The position numbers and the translations under genes are program-made. Positions 8,423-15,937 of a stretch of 64,000 nucleotides of DNA are shown here, piece after piece. Under the pieces are notes generated by a model. It saw nothing but the letters and a program-made list of their open reading frames with translations, did no database searches and had not been told where the DNA came from. This DNA is from Pontivivens ytuae (GTDB lineage Bacteria > Pseudomonadota > Alphaproteobacteria > Rhodobacterales > Rhodobacteraceae): assembly GCF_015679265.1 (NCBI RefSeq), contig NZ_CP064942.1, forward strand, positions 1,396,001-1,460,000, read 5' to 3'. How positions within the stretch are numbered: the first letter of the stretch is position 1; the number at the start of each line of letters is the position of its first letter.

Positions 8423-9123
8423 GCTTCCTCACCGCGGAACACATGACGGGCGGCTACGGTGCCACCGACATCCTCCACGACTGCACGATCAAGGTGGAGC
8501 AAGGCGAGATCGCGGTCATCGTCGGCCCCAACGGCGCGGGCAAGTCCACCGCCATGAAGGCTGTCTTCGGCATGCTCCCGTTGCGCGAGGGCCGCGTGCT
8601 GCTGGGCGAGACCGACATCACCGCCATGAGCCCGCAGGAGCGGGTGGCGAACGGCATGGGCTTCGTGCCGCAGACCCACAACGTCTTCACCTCCATGTCC
8701 GTGGAGGAGAACCTGGAGATGGGCGCTTACCTGCGGGAAGACGATTTCCGCGGCACCATCGAGCAGGTCTACGACCTGTTCCCGGTGCTGAAGGAAAAGC
8801 GCCGCCAGCCCGCGGGCGAGCTCTCCGGCGGGCAGCGCCAGCAGGTGGCCGTGGGCCGTGCGCTGATGACGGAGCCCAAGCTCCTGATGCTCGACGAGCC
8901 AACGGCTGGGGTGAGCCCCATCGTTATGGACGAGCTCTTCGACCGGATCATCGAGGTCGCGCGGACCGGCATCGCCATCCTGATGGTGGAGCAGAACGCT
9001 CGGCAGGCGCTCAACATCGCGGATCACGGCTATGTGCTCGTGCAGGGCCGCAACGCGTGGACCGACACGGGGGAGGCGCTGCTCGCCAATCCCGAGGTCC
9101 GGCGCACGTTCCTGGGAGGGTGA
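8419..9123 (+). CDS. livF: Branched-chain amino acid ABC transporter ATP-binding protein LivF
   Basis: A 234-residue second ATPase of the liv-type importer. Walker A is GPNGAGKST near residue 36, the signature is LSGGQRQQVAVGRAL near 137, Walker B is LLMLDEPTAG near 157, and the H-loop region is AILMVEQNARQAL. The conserved FVPQTHNVFTSMSVEENLEMGAY stretch between Walker A and the signature is typical of LivF. It starts inside the end of the orphan secreted gene. The next gene, livH, comes after 232 bp that contain a palindromic repeat, an unusually long gap for this operon. Confidence 0.94.
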   Translation: MSFLTAEHMTGGYGATDILHDCTIKVEQGEIAVIVGPNGAGKSTAMKAVFGMLPLREGRVLLGETDITAMSPQERVANGMGFVPQTHNVFTSMSVEENLEMGAYLREDDFRGTIEQVYDLFPVLKEKRRQPAGELSGGQRQQVAVGRALMTEPKLLMLDEPTAGVSPIVMDELFDRIIEVARTGIAILMVEQNARQALNIADHGYVLVQGRNAWTDTGEALLANPEVRRTFLGG

Positions 9124-9145
9124 GGATGAGTGTTCATACTCCAGA

Positions 9146-9294
9146 CCAGCCCGGGCAGCGCCCGAGCCTGGGAGGGCGCAGGAGCCCCGTGATGATCGAA
9201 GCCCTTTATCCCTCAAACCCGAAGAGCCGTGCCGCGGCGGGCGACGGCGCAAAAGCGCCCTCCCGGGGGGAGGGTCGGGCGCTGCCCGGGCTGG
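9146..9294. repeat. Long imperfect inverted repeat between livF and livH
   Basis: A 20-base arm at 9146-9165 (CCAGCCCGGGCAGCGCCCGA) is perfectly complementary to 9275-9294. The pairing extends inward through GGGAGGGCGC (9170-9179) and GCGCCCTCCC (9255-9264), with a 6-base offset between the two blocks. The right arm itself folds as CCCTCCC/GGGAGGG, and GGCGC AAAA GCGCC lies just before it. The palindromic GC-rich structure in a non-coding gap looks like an interspersed repeat element. Confidence 0.8.
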
Positions 9295-9355
9295 TCGCCC
9301 GAGCGATGTGGCGCCCGGCAGGCGCGGCGGCGCCTCTACGGATCCGGAGCGAAGA

Positions 9356-10366
9356 ATGATCGACCTCCTCAACGCCTTCGTCCTGTTTTCGAACTTCGTG
9401 CTGGTACCCGGCGTGGTCTATGGCAGCCAGCTCGCACTCGGCGCGCTCGGGGTGACGCTGGTCTATGCCGTGCTGCGTTTCTCGAACTTCGCGCATGGGG
9501 ACCTGATGGCGTTCGGCACCGCGGGGGTGATCCTGTTCACGTGGTGGCTGCAGTCGATGGGCGTGTCCGCCGGGCCGCTGCCCACGGCGCTGATCGCGCT
9601 GCCGGTCGGGATCCTCGCCGCCGTGCTCATGAGCCTGCTGATGGACCGGACGGTCTACAGCTTCTACCGCAAGCAGCGCTCCGCCCCCGTGGTCTTCGTC
9701 ATCGCGTCGGTCGGCGTGATGTTCGTGCTGAACGGTCTCACCCGCCTCATCATCGGCCCCGATGACCAGCGCTTCGCCGATGGGGAGCGGTTCATCATCC
9801 GCGCGCGCGATTTCGAGGCGTGGAGCGGGCTGGAGGAAGGGCTGGCGCTGCGCACGACGCAGGTTCTGACCGTCGTGGTCGCCATCATCATCGTCATCGC
9901 CCTCTTCCGCTTCCTCAACCACTCGCGGATGGGCAAGGCGATGCGGGCCTATTCCGACAACGAGGATCTCGCGCTGCTCTCCGGCATCGACCCGGCGAAA
10001 GTGGTGTTCTGGACCTGGGTGATCGCGGCCGGGCTCGCGACGGTGGCGGGCACGCTCTACGGCCTCGACAAGTCGTTCAAGCCGTTCACCTATTTCCAGC
10101 TCCTGCTGCCGATCTTCGCCGCGGCCATCGTGGGGGGCATCGGCAACCCGGTGGGTGCGATCGCGGGCGGGTTCGTCGTCGCGTTCTCGGAGGTCACGGT
10201 GACCTACGCCTACCGGCGGGTGGTGGAGTACGTCGTGCCGGGGTGGGAGCCTGACGGCCTGCTCCAGCTCCTTTCCACCGACTACAAGTTCGCGGTGTCG
10301 TTCCTCATCCTCGTGGTCGTGCTGCTCGTCCGGCCCACGGGCCTGTTCCGGGGGAAGGTGATATGA
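9356..10366 (+). CDS. livH: Branched-chain amino acid ABC transporter permease LivH
   Basis: A 336-residue inner-membrane permease with about eight hydrophobic segments. Family signatures are GALGVTLVYAVLRFSNFAHGDLM in the N-terminal third, cut here to its core NFAHGDLM, followed by MRAYSDNEDLALLSGID in the cytoplasmic loop and FAAAIVGGIGNPVGA near the C-terminus. The ATG at 9356 begins the first hydrophobic segment. The reading frame extends upstream through the repeat, but that part has no LivH-like sequence. It overlaps livM by ATGA. Confidence 0.92.
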   Translation: MIDLLNAFVLFSNFVLVPGVVYGSQLALGALGVTLVYAVLRFSNFAHGDLMAFGTAGVILFTWWLQSMGVSAGPLPTALIALPVGILAAVLMSLLMDRTVYSFYRKQRSAPVVFVIASVGVMFVLNGLTRLIIGPDDQRFADGERFIIRARDFEAWSGLEEGLALRTTQVLTVVVAIIIVIALFRFLNHSRMGKAMRAYSDNEDLALLSGIDPAKVVFWTWVIAAGLATVAGTLYGLDKSFKPFTYFQLLLPIFAAAIVGGIGNPVGAIAGGFVVAFSEVTVTYAYRRVVEYVVPGWEPDGLLQLLSTDYKFAVSFLILVVVLLVRPTGLFRGKVI

Positions 10367-11673
10367 GCCAGCCGCTTCGCATCGTTCTGCTCTATTCCGC
10401 CATGCTGGCCGCCATCGCGGCGGTGGGCCTCGTGCAATCCTGGCCGCTGGCGCTGTCGATCCTGAACCTCTGCCTGATCTCCGCGATCATGGCGCTGGGG
10501 GTGAACATGCAGTGGGGCTATGGCGGCCTCTTCAACGTCGGGATCATGGGGTTCGCGGCCCTTGGCGGGGTCGCGGGCGTGCTCGTGAGCCAGGCGCCGC
10601 GGCCCGAGGCATGGGCGGCGGGCGGCGTCGGCCTCGTCTCTGCGCTGCTGTCGCTGGGCGTGACTGTGGTGCTCGCAAGCTATGGGCGGAAGCTCCTGCC
10701 GGAGAAGCTGCGCGGGATCGGTACGGTCCTGATCATCGTGATCGGCTACTTCGTCATGCGCCGCTTCTTCTACCCGGCCGTGGACGCGATCGAGGCGCAG
10801 AACCCCGCGCAGTTCGGCAATATCGGCGGCGCGGGTGCGCCGATCATCCTGAGCTGGATCGTCGGCGGTCTCTTCGCCGCCGGGGCCGCCTGGCTGATCG
10901 CGAAGATCGCGCTGGGGCTGCGGTCGGACTACCTCGCCATCGCGACGCTGGGGATCTCGGAGATCATCATCGCCGTGCTCAAGAACGAGGACTGGCTGAC
11001 GCGGGGGGTGAAAAACGTCTCCGGCCTCGATCGGCCGGTGCCCTACGAGATCGACCTGCAGCGCGCCGACTGGTTCATCGGCTGGGCGCAGAGCCTCGGG
11101 ATGGACACGGTGGAGGCCTCCACGATCTTCGTCCGGCTCTGCTATGCAGCACTGTTCCTCGGCGTGCTCGTCATCCTGATGTGGGTGGCCGAGCGGGCGC
11201 TGAATTCGCCCTGGGGCCGGATGATGCGGGCGATCCGGGACAACCGCGATGCGGCCGCCGCCATGGGCAAGGACGTGACCGCGCGGCACATCCAGGTCTT
11301 CGTCCTCGGCTCGGCGGTGGTTGGCGTGGCGGGTGCGATGCTGACTACGCTCGACGGGCAGTTCACGCCGGGCACGTACAACCCGCTGCGCTTCACCTTC
11401 CTGATCTGGGTGATGGTGATCGTCGGCGGCTCCGGCAACAACTGGGGCGCGGTACTGGGCGGTTTCCTGATCTGGTTCACCTGGGTGCAGGCGGAAAACT
11501 GGGGGCCGATGGCGATGGAGGCCGTGACGGGCTGGATGGCGGCGGACAGCGCGCTGCGGGCGCATCTGCTGGATGCCGCGCCGCATATGCGGCTCTTCAT
11601 CATGGGGCTGGTGCTGCTCGTGACCCTGCGGTTCTTCCCCCGGGGGCTGGTGCCGGAGCAAGTGCGACGGTAG
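10363..11673 (+). CDS. livM: Branched-chain amino acid ABC transporter permease LivM
   Basis: A 436-residue inner-membrane permease partner of LivH. The N-terminal half has the usual GYGGLFNVGIMGFAALGG stretch. LRSDYLAIATLGISEII marks the centre, and MMRAIRDNRDAAAAMGKD with FLIWVMVIVGGSGNNWGAV lies in the C-terminal half. At 436 residues it is longer than E. coli LivM in the central part, which is common in this clade. It is the last gene of the operon; the conserved post-gene element follows two bases after its stop. Confidence 0.92.
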   Translation: MSQPLRIVLLYSAMLAAIAAVGLVQSWPLALSILNLCLISAIMALGVNMQWGYGGLFNVGIMGFAALGGVAGVLVSQAPRPEAWAAGGVGLVSALLSLGVTVVLASYGRKLLPEKLRGIGTVLIIVIGYFVMRRFFYPAVDAIEAQNPAQFGNIGGAGAPIILSWIVGGLFAAGAAWLIAKIALGLRSDYLAIATLGISEIIIAVLKNEDWLTRGVKNVSGLDRPVPYEIDLQRADWFIGWAQSLGMDTVEASTIFVRLCYAALFLGVLVILMWVAERALNSPWGRMMRAIRDNRDAAAAMGKDVTARHIQVFVLGSAVVGVAGAMLTTLDGQFTPGTYNPLRFTFLIWVMVIVGGSGNNWGAVLGGFLIWFTWVQAENWGPMAMEAVTGWMAADSALRAHLLDAAPHMRLFIMGLVLLVTLRFFPRGLVPEQVRR

Positions 11674-11674
11674 C

Positions 11675-11711
11675 GCCGCCTCCGGCGGGGATATTTGAAG
11701 ACAGATGAAGG
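11675..11711 (+). repeat. Conserved post-gene element, copy A
   Basis: A GCC(GCC)TCCGGCGGGG hairpin core is followed by ATATTT and then AAGACAGATGAAGG. It fills the whole gap between livM and the convergent enoyl-CoA hydratase gene, in the orientation of livM. It differs from the copy at 63238-63275 at one base over the 28 bases from CCGGCGGGG to GACAGATGAA. The small stem plus T-rich run suggests a transcription end signal, but the conserved 3' half is not explained by that. Confidence 0.75.
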
Positions 11712-12437
11712 TCAGGCGCGTTTGAAGGCGGGCCTGCGCTTTTCGCGGCGGGCAGCAAGCGCCTCTGCATGGTCGCCGCTGGCGAAGCACGCGGCAACGC
11801 GGGGTTCGGCGTCGTCGGCTGCGTTGAGGCTGCGTTTCATGCCTTCGATCGCGAGCGGGGCGAGGCGGGCGATGGTGGCCGCGCGGGCTTCGGCGGCGGC
11901 CGCGAGTTCATCGACAGAAACGAGGTGCTCGACGATGCCGGCGGTGGCGACGGCCTCTCCCTCCAGCGTTTCGGCGGCGAGGAAGAGGCGGCGGGCGGTG
12001 TCGGGCCCGAGGCGGGCGGAGGCCCGAGCAATCGCCTCGCCGGGATAGTGGACGCCGATGGCGGCGGCGGGCACCGCGACCTTCATCCCCTCCACCCCGA
12101 TGCGGAAGTCGCAGGCAAGCGCGAGGTCGAGGCCCGCGCCAAACGTCCCGCCGTTGAGCGCGCCGATCACGGGCACGCGCAGCGTCGCGATCCGGGTGGA
12201 GAGCCGGGTGAGCGTGAGGTCCGGGCGCAGCCCCGCTTCCAGCTCCGCGAAATCGGCCCCGGCGCAGAAGGTGCTGCCCTGCCCCGTCAGGATCAGGACG
12301 CGGAGCGTGGTGTCCTCCTCGACCTCCTGCAGGCGGGCGGCCATCTCCTCCATATCGGCGATGCGCAGGGCGTTGCGCCGCTCAGGTGCGGCGAGGGTGA
12401 GGCGGGCGACGGGGTCGTCGCGGTCAAGCTCGATCAT
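11712..12437 (-). CDS. Enoyl-CoA hydratase/isomerase family protein
   Basis: A 241-residue crotonase-fold protein, predicted to act on acyl-CoA thioesters. Oxyanion-hole and active-site regions are visible: STFCAGADFAEL near residues 54-65, GALNGGTFGAGLDLALACDFRI near 90-111, and AAIGVHYPGE near 122. The Glu expected for hydration is not clearly placed, and the protein is slightly short for the family (about 255-260), so hydratase versus another crotonase activity is open. The ATG at 12437 overlaps the xth stop as ATGA, so the two genes form one unit transcribed leftward. Confidence 0.87.
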   Translation of the reverse strand: MIELDRDDPVARLTLAAPERRNALRIADMEEMAARLQEVEEDTTLRVLILTGQGSTFCAGADFAELEAGLRPDLTLTRLSTRIATLRVPVIGALNGGTFGAGLDLALACDFRIGVEGMKVAVPAAAIGVHYPGEAIARASARLGPDTARRLFLAAETLEGEAVATAGIVEHLVSVDELAAAAEARAATIARLAPLAIEGMKRSLNAADDAEPRVAACFASGDHAEALAARREKRRPAFKRA

Positions 12438-13219
12438 GGGGCGAAGGTCGCGAAGACCGGGGCGTGGTCGGACGGTTTCTCCCACCCGCGCACCTCGCGC
12501 AGAACCCGGGCGCTGCCGGCAACGTGGCCCGTGTCGGGTGTTGCCCAGATGTGATCGAGACGCCGGCCCTTGTCGGCGGCCGACCAGTCCTTCGACCGGT
12601 AGGACCACCAGGAAAAGAGGCGCCCCTCCGGAATGTCGTCGCGCACCACGTCGGCCCAGCCGCCGTCGCTGCGCACCTTCTCCAGCGCCTCGACCTCGAC
12701 GGGGGTGTGGGAGACGACCTTGAGGAGCTGCTTGTGGCTCCACACGTCATCCTCCCGCGGGGCGATGTTGAGGTCCCCGACGACGATCGACTTCGCCTGC
12801 CCCTCGCGGCCCCAGGCGGCCATGTTGTCGAGGAACTCCAGCTTGTGGGCGAATTTCGGGTTCGCGTCCGGATCGGGCTCATCACCCCCCGCCGGAACGT
12901 AGAAGTTGTGGATGGTGATTCCGTTTTCGAGCCGCACCGAGCAGTGCCGGGCATGGCCTGTATCACAGAAGGTTCGCGTCCCTGCATTTTCTACCGGAAG
13001 GCGAGAGAGGATGGCGACGCCGTTATATCCCTTGTTTCCCTCGGCCACGATGTGGCTGTAGCCGAGTGCCGCAAAGCGGTCCGCGGGGATCTTGTCGACC
13101 GGCGACTTCGTCTCCTGCAGGCAGAGGACGTCCGGCGCCTCCTCGGTCAACAAACGTTCGACGATATCGGCGCGCAGGCGGACCGAGTTGATGTTCCAGG
13201 TGCAGATGGTGACGCTCAC
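12434..13219 (-). CDS. xth: Exodeoxyribonuclease III
   Basis: A 261-residue AP endonuclease and 3'-5' exonuclease of base-excision repair. Motifs are WNINSVR at residues 8-14, the metal-binding LQETK near 34-38, the catalytic GDLNIAP in the middle, LDHIWAT, and SDHAPVFATF at the C-terminus. Length and motif order match the Xth/ExoA family. The region upstream holds a terminator-like hairpin and a probable small RNA, so the xth promoter is likely within 13220-13285 or shared with that RNA by read-through. Confidence 0.96.
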   Translation of the reverse strand: MSVTICTWNINSVRLRADIVERLLTEEAPDVLCLQETKSPVDKIPADRFAALGYSHIVAEGNKGYNGVAILSRLPVENAGTRTFCDTGHARHCSVRLENGITIHNFYVPAGGDEPDPDANPKFAHKLEFLDNMAAWGREGQAKSIVVGDLNIAPREDDVWSHKQLLKVVSHTPVEVEALEKVRSDGGWADVVRDDIPEGRLFSWWSYRSKDWSAADKGRRLDHIWATPDTGHVAGSARVLREVRGWEKPSDHAPVFATFAP

Positions 13220-13286
13220 GGGGGCCTCCCTTTTGGAGCCACACCATTGCGGAGGCGGCCGCAGGCCTCAAGTCCTGTAAAACACC

Positions 13287-13406
13287 CTTAAAGAGAAAGC
13301 GCCCGACCTGGTGTCCAGGCCGGGCGACAATCCCTTGTGGCAGCCACTTTGGAGGGGGGGATAAAGTGGCCTGGCCAGCCGCCTATGTGGGGGGCGACGA
13401 CTGACA
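13287..13406 (-). ncRNA. Candidate small RNA downstream of cenR
   Basis: A promoter-like pair lies just upstream (13413-13440). The predicted transcript of about 120 nt has three parts. First comes a C-rich segment around 13390-13395 (CGCCCCCCACA). Next is a hairpin with perfect 8-bp stem GCCACTTT/AAAGTGGC (13343-13350 and 13363-13370), whose loop on the minus strand carries CCCCCCCTCC. Last is a GC hairpin at 13301-13325, one G-U pair on this strand, followed by GCTTTCTCTTT as an intrinsic terminator. C-rich loops that can pair with ribosome-binding sites are a known feature of several alphaproteobacterial sRNAs. No open frame of note is present. It could instead be a cenR 3' UTR or an xth leader. 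Confidence 0.6.
13301..13325 (-). terminator. Intrinsic terminator ending the small-RNA candidate
   Basis: On the minus strand an 11-bp stem (GCCCGGCCTGG with CCAGGTCGGGC, loop ACA) is followed by GCTTTCTCTTT. The single non-Watson-Crick position is a G-U pair only in the minus-strand RNA, which supports leftward use. Confidence 0.8.
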
Positions 13407-13412
13407 TATCCG

Positions 13413-13440
13413 ATTATGCGCAGGCATTCGCATTTTTCAA
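13413..13440 (-). promoter_or_regulatory. Sigma-70-like promoter for the small-RNA candidate
   Basis: Reading leftward, TTGAAA (13440-13435) and CATAAT (13418-13413) are separated by 16 bases. This is one of the closest matches to a housekeeping promoter seen in the window. It starts about 50 bases after the cenR stop codon. Confidence 0.6.
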
Positions 13441-13490
13441 CTGACGCGTACAAAACCTGCCATATTTTCCCTCAAAATTGACCAAACTTT

Positions 13491-14177
13491 TCAAGAAACC
13501 AATCGGTAACCCCCTGATTCCGTGACAAGGAGGGCCGCATTGCTCGGGTCCGCCTCGATCTTCTGACGCAGGCGGTAGATGTGGGTTTCCAGCGTGTGAG
13601 TCGTTACCGCCGCATTGTAGCCCCAGACTTCGTGCAGCAGAACGTCCCGCGCGACGACCCCATCATTGGCGCGGTAGAGGAACTTGAGGATGTTGGTTTC
13701 TTTTTCGGTCAGACGGATCTTCTTGTCGTCTTCGGTGATCAACATCTTGGCCGACGGCTTGAACGTGTAGGGACCGACGGTGAATACCGCGTCCTCGCTC
13801 TGCTCGTGCTGCCGCAACTGTGCCCGGATCCGGGCGAGCAGCACCGGAAACTTGAAGGGTTTGGTGACGTAATCGTTCGCCCCGCTATCGAGGCCGAGGA
13901 TCGTGTCGGCGTCGGTGATGTGTCCAGTGAGCATGACAATCGGACATTTCACGCCCTGCTTGCGCATCAGCCGGCAGAGCTCGCGGCCATCCATGTCGGG
14001 CAGTCCCACGTCGAGGATCACGAGGTCGTAGAGCCCCTGCTTCGCCTTATCGAGACCCTCTGCACCGGTCCCGGCTTCGAAGACGTCGAACTCCTCGGTC
14101 AGGACCAACTGGTCGGCTAGGACCTCACGCAGGTCCACATCGTCGTCGACCATCAGGATCTTCTTCAGGTTGCTCAT
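13491..14177 (-). CDS. cenR: OmpR-family response regulator, CenR-like
   Basis: A 228-residue two-component regulator. The receiver domain is intact: acidic pocket Asp11-Asp13, phospho-acceptor Asp56 in LVILDVGLPDMDGREL, Thr83 and Lys105. The winged-helix output domain ends with THTLETHIYRLRQKIE and ESGGYRLVS. The combination SEDAVF..GPYTFKPSAK and ARDVLLHEVWGYNAAVTTHTL, each seen here, matches my recollection of CenR, the essential envelope regulator of Caulobacter and Rhodobacter. No histidine kinase is adjacent, which is also usual for cenR. The start at 14177 follows GAGGGGACATCCC. Another OmpR-type regulator cannot be excluded. Confidence 0.8.
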   Translation of the reverse strand: MSNLKKILMVDDDVDLREVLADQLVLTEEFDVFEAGTGAEGLDKAKQGLYDLVILDVGLPDMDGRELCRLMRKQGVKCPIVMLTGHITDADTILGLDSGANDYVTKPFKFPVLLARIRAQLRQHEQSEDAVFTVGPYTFKPSAKMLITEDDKKIRLTEKETNILKFLYRANDGVVARDVLLHEVWGYNAAVTTHTLETHIYRLRQKIEADPSNAALLVTESGGYRLVS

Positions 14178-14351
14178 GGGATGTCCCCTCTTCGATACTT
14201 GCCTGCGCCCTGACATGCGCAGCGGCGGGTTTTCGCGCAAGAAATGCGTCAGCGTCTCACCAAGCTGTGTCCAGTGACATGCAATTGTTTCATCTTTCCG
14301 CGCGACGCGCCTATATCCTTTCGGAGGAGAGGCCGGGGCAAGGATCGGAAC

Positions 14352-15431
14352 ATGGCTTTGGGACCATCTGTCGAGGAGCGGATCGCGCGGGCGCGGGGTG
14401 ACCTGCGCATCGGCATGCCCGTGCGCCTCGGCAACGCCCTGATCGCGGCGGTGGAAACGCTGACGGTGGAGCGGTTGGCCGATCTGCGCGCGCTGGGGGG
14501 TGAGCTAACGCTGGCCCTGACGGCGCGGCGGGCCGGGACCCTGCGCGCGCGTGCCTATGACGGCGACGTGGCCCGGGTCGTGGTGCCCGCGGATGCCGAT
14601 CTGACCTGGCTGCAGGCCTCCGCCGATCCGGCGACCGATCTGGCGCATCCGATGCGCGGGCCCTACGCCACGCTGCGCGAGGGCTCGGCCGATCTGCATC
14701 GCGGCGCCATTGCGCTGGCCAAGCAGGCGCATCTGTTGCCGGCCGCGGTGGTGGTGACCGGGATCGATGTGGAGACGCCGGCGCAGCAGAACGGTCTGTC
14801 GGAGCTGCCGCTCGACGCCCTGATGTCCCATATCGGTGACCACTCCCCGCTGGAGCAGGTCTCCTCCGCCCGCGTTCCGCTCGTCGTCTCGCAGGCGGGT
14901 CGGGTCCATGTCTTCCGGCCCCGCGACGGGGGTGAGGAGCACTACGCGGTCGAGATCGGCAGTCCGGACCGCTCGAAACCTGTCCTGTCCCGCCTGCATT
15001 CGGCCTGCTTCACCGGCGACCTCGTGGGCTCGCTGAAATGCGATTGCGGCCCGCAGCTTAGCGCCGCCCTCGATCAGATCGGGGCGGAGGGCGCGGGTGT
15101 GCTGCTCTATCTCAATCAGGAGGGGCGCGGCATCGGCCTCGCCAACAAGATGCGGGCCTATTCGCTGCAGGATCAGGGCTTCGACACGGTGGAGGCGAAC
15201 CACCGCCTCGGCTTCGAGGATGACGAGCGCGACTTCCGGCTGGGGGCCGAGATCCTGCTGGCCATGGGCTTCTCCGCGGTCCGGCTGATGACCAACAATC
15301 CCGGCAAGGTCGCGATGATGGAGGCCTCCGGCCTCGACGTAGCCGAGCGCGTGCCGCTGCGCGTCGGTCAGACGCCGGAAAATGCCGCCTACCTCGCCAC
15401 GAAGGCAGCGAAGAGCGGCCATCTGCTTTGA
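14352..15431 (+). CDS. ribA: GTP cyclohydrolase II with N-terminal extension
   Basis: A 359-residue enzyme opening the riboflavin pathway (GTP to diaminohydroxy-ribosylamino-pyrimidine phosphate). The catalytic domain occupies about residues 165-355. Zinc ligands are Cys219, Cys230 and Cys232, and the conserved YLNQEGRGIGLANK and MTNNPGK motifs are present. The first ~160 residues are extra compared with the 196-residue E. coli enzyme. They faintly resemble a DHBP-synthase (RibB) domain but show none of its acidic catalytic motif, so they are probably non-catalytic. It is followed by an overlapping L,D-transpeptidase gene. Confidence 0.93.
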   Translation: MALGPSVEERIARARGDLRIGMPVRLGNALIAAVETLTVERLADLRALGGELTLALTARRAGTLRARAYDGDVARVVVPADADLTWLQASADPATDLAHPMRGPYATLREGSADLHRGAIALAKQAHLLPAAVVVTGIDVETPAQQNGLSELPLDALMSHIGDHSPLEQVSSARVPLVVSQAGRVHVFRPRDGGEEHYAVEIGSPDRSKPVLSRLHSACFTGDLVGSLKCDCGPQLSAALDQIGAEGAGVLLYLNQEGRGIGLANKMRAYSLQDQGFDTVEANHRLGFEDDERDFRLGAEILLAMGFSAVRLMTNNPGKVAMMEASGLDVAERVPLRVGQTPENAAYLATKAAKSGHLL

Positions 15432-15937
15432 ACCGTCCCACGGACCTGGTGATCCGGGGGCGCATGGCTCTATATCGGGGGCGGCGGATGCCATGTGCGA
15501 TCGGGCGCTCTGGGATTACCAAGGCCAAGCGCGAAGGCGACGGCGCGACGCCCGCCGGCGCCTATGAATTGCTGCAAGTGATGTGGCGTGCCGATCGGGG
15601 CGCACGGCCCCGGACGGCGCTGCCGACCTCTCCGCTCTCCCCGGCCGATATCTGGTCCGACGATCCGCGCGATCCCGGCTACAACCGACGCCATCGCGGG
15701 CGGGACCATAGCTTCGGCCATGAGAGGATGTGGCGCAGCGACGGCCTCTACGACATCGTGGTGGAGACCAGCCATAATGCGCGCCCGCCGGTGCCGGGAG
15801 CGGGCTCCGCGATTTTCGTGCATCTGTGGCGGGCACCGCTGCGCGCGACGGAGGGCTGCGTGGCCTTTTCGCGCCCGGATCTCGAATGGATCCTGGCGCG
15901 GTGGCGGCCTCGGGACCGCCTCGTCATTCAGTCGTAG
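15428..15937 (+). CDS. L,D-transpeptidase (YkuD) family protein
   Basis: A 169-residue protein of the YkuD family, which makes 3-3 cross-links in peptidoglycan or attaches proteins to it. The catalytic core is visible as HLWR around His132 and TEGCVAFS with Cys144. DHSFGHERM and GDGATPAGAYEL are further family motifs. The chosen start is a TTG at 15428 overlapping the ribA stop (TTGA); an ATG at 15463 would remove the first strand. No signal peptide is seen, as in many short Rhodobacteraceae homologues, so export is unclear. Its 3' end overlaps the convergent yggS gene by 10 bp. Confidence 0.85.
   Translation: MNRPTDLVIRGRMALYRGRRMPCAIGRSGITKAKREGDGATPAGAYELLQVMWRADRGARPRTALPTSPLSPADIWSDDPRDPGYNRRHRGRDHSFGHERMWRSDGLYDIVVETSHNARPPVPGAGSAIFVHLWRAPLRATEGCVAFSRPDLEWILARWRPRDRLVIQS

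Noticed and set aside
9126..9359. A 77-codon open frame between livF and livH with a good ribosome site (GGGAGGGTGAGG)
   Set aside because: It runs entirely through the palindromic repeat and ends inside the livH start. The protein is low-complexity Arg/Ala/Gly/Pro with no recognisable fold, so it is more likely repeat DNA that happens to stay open.
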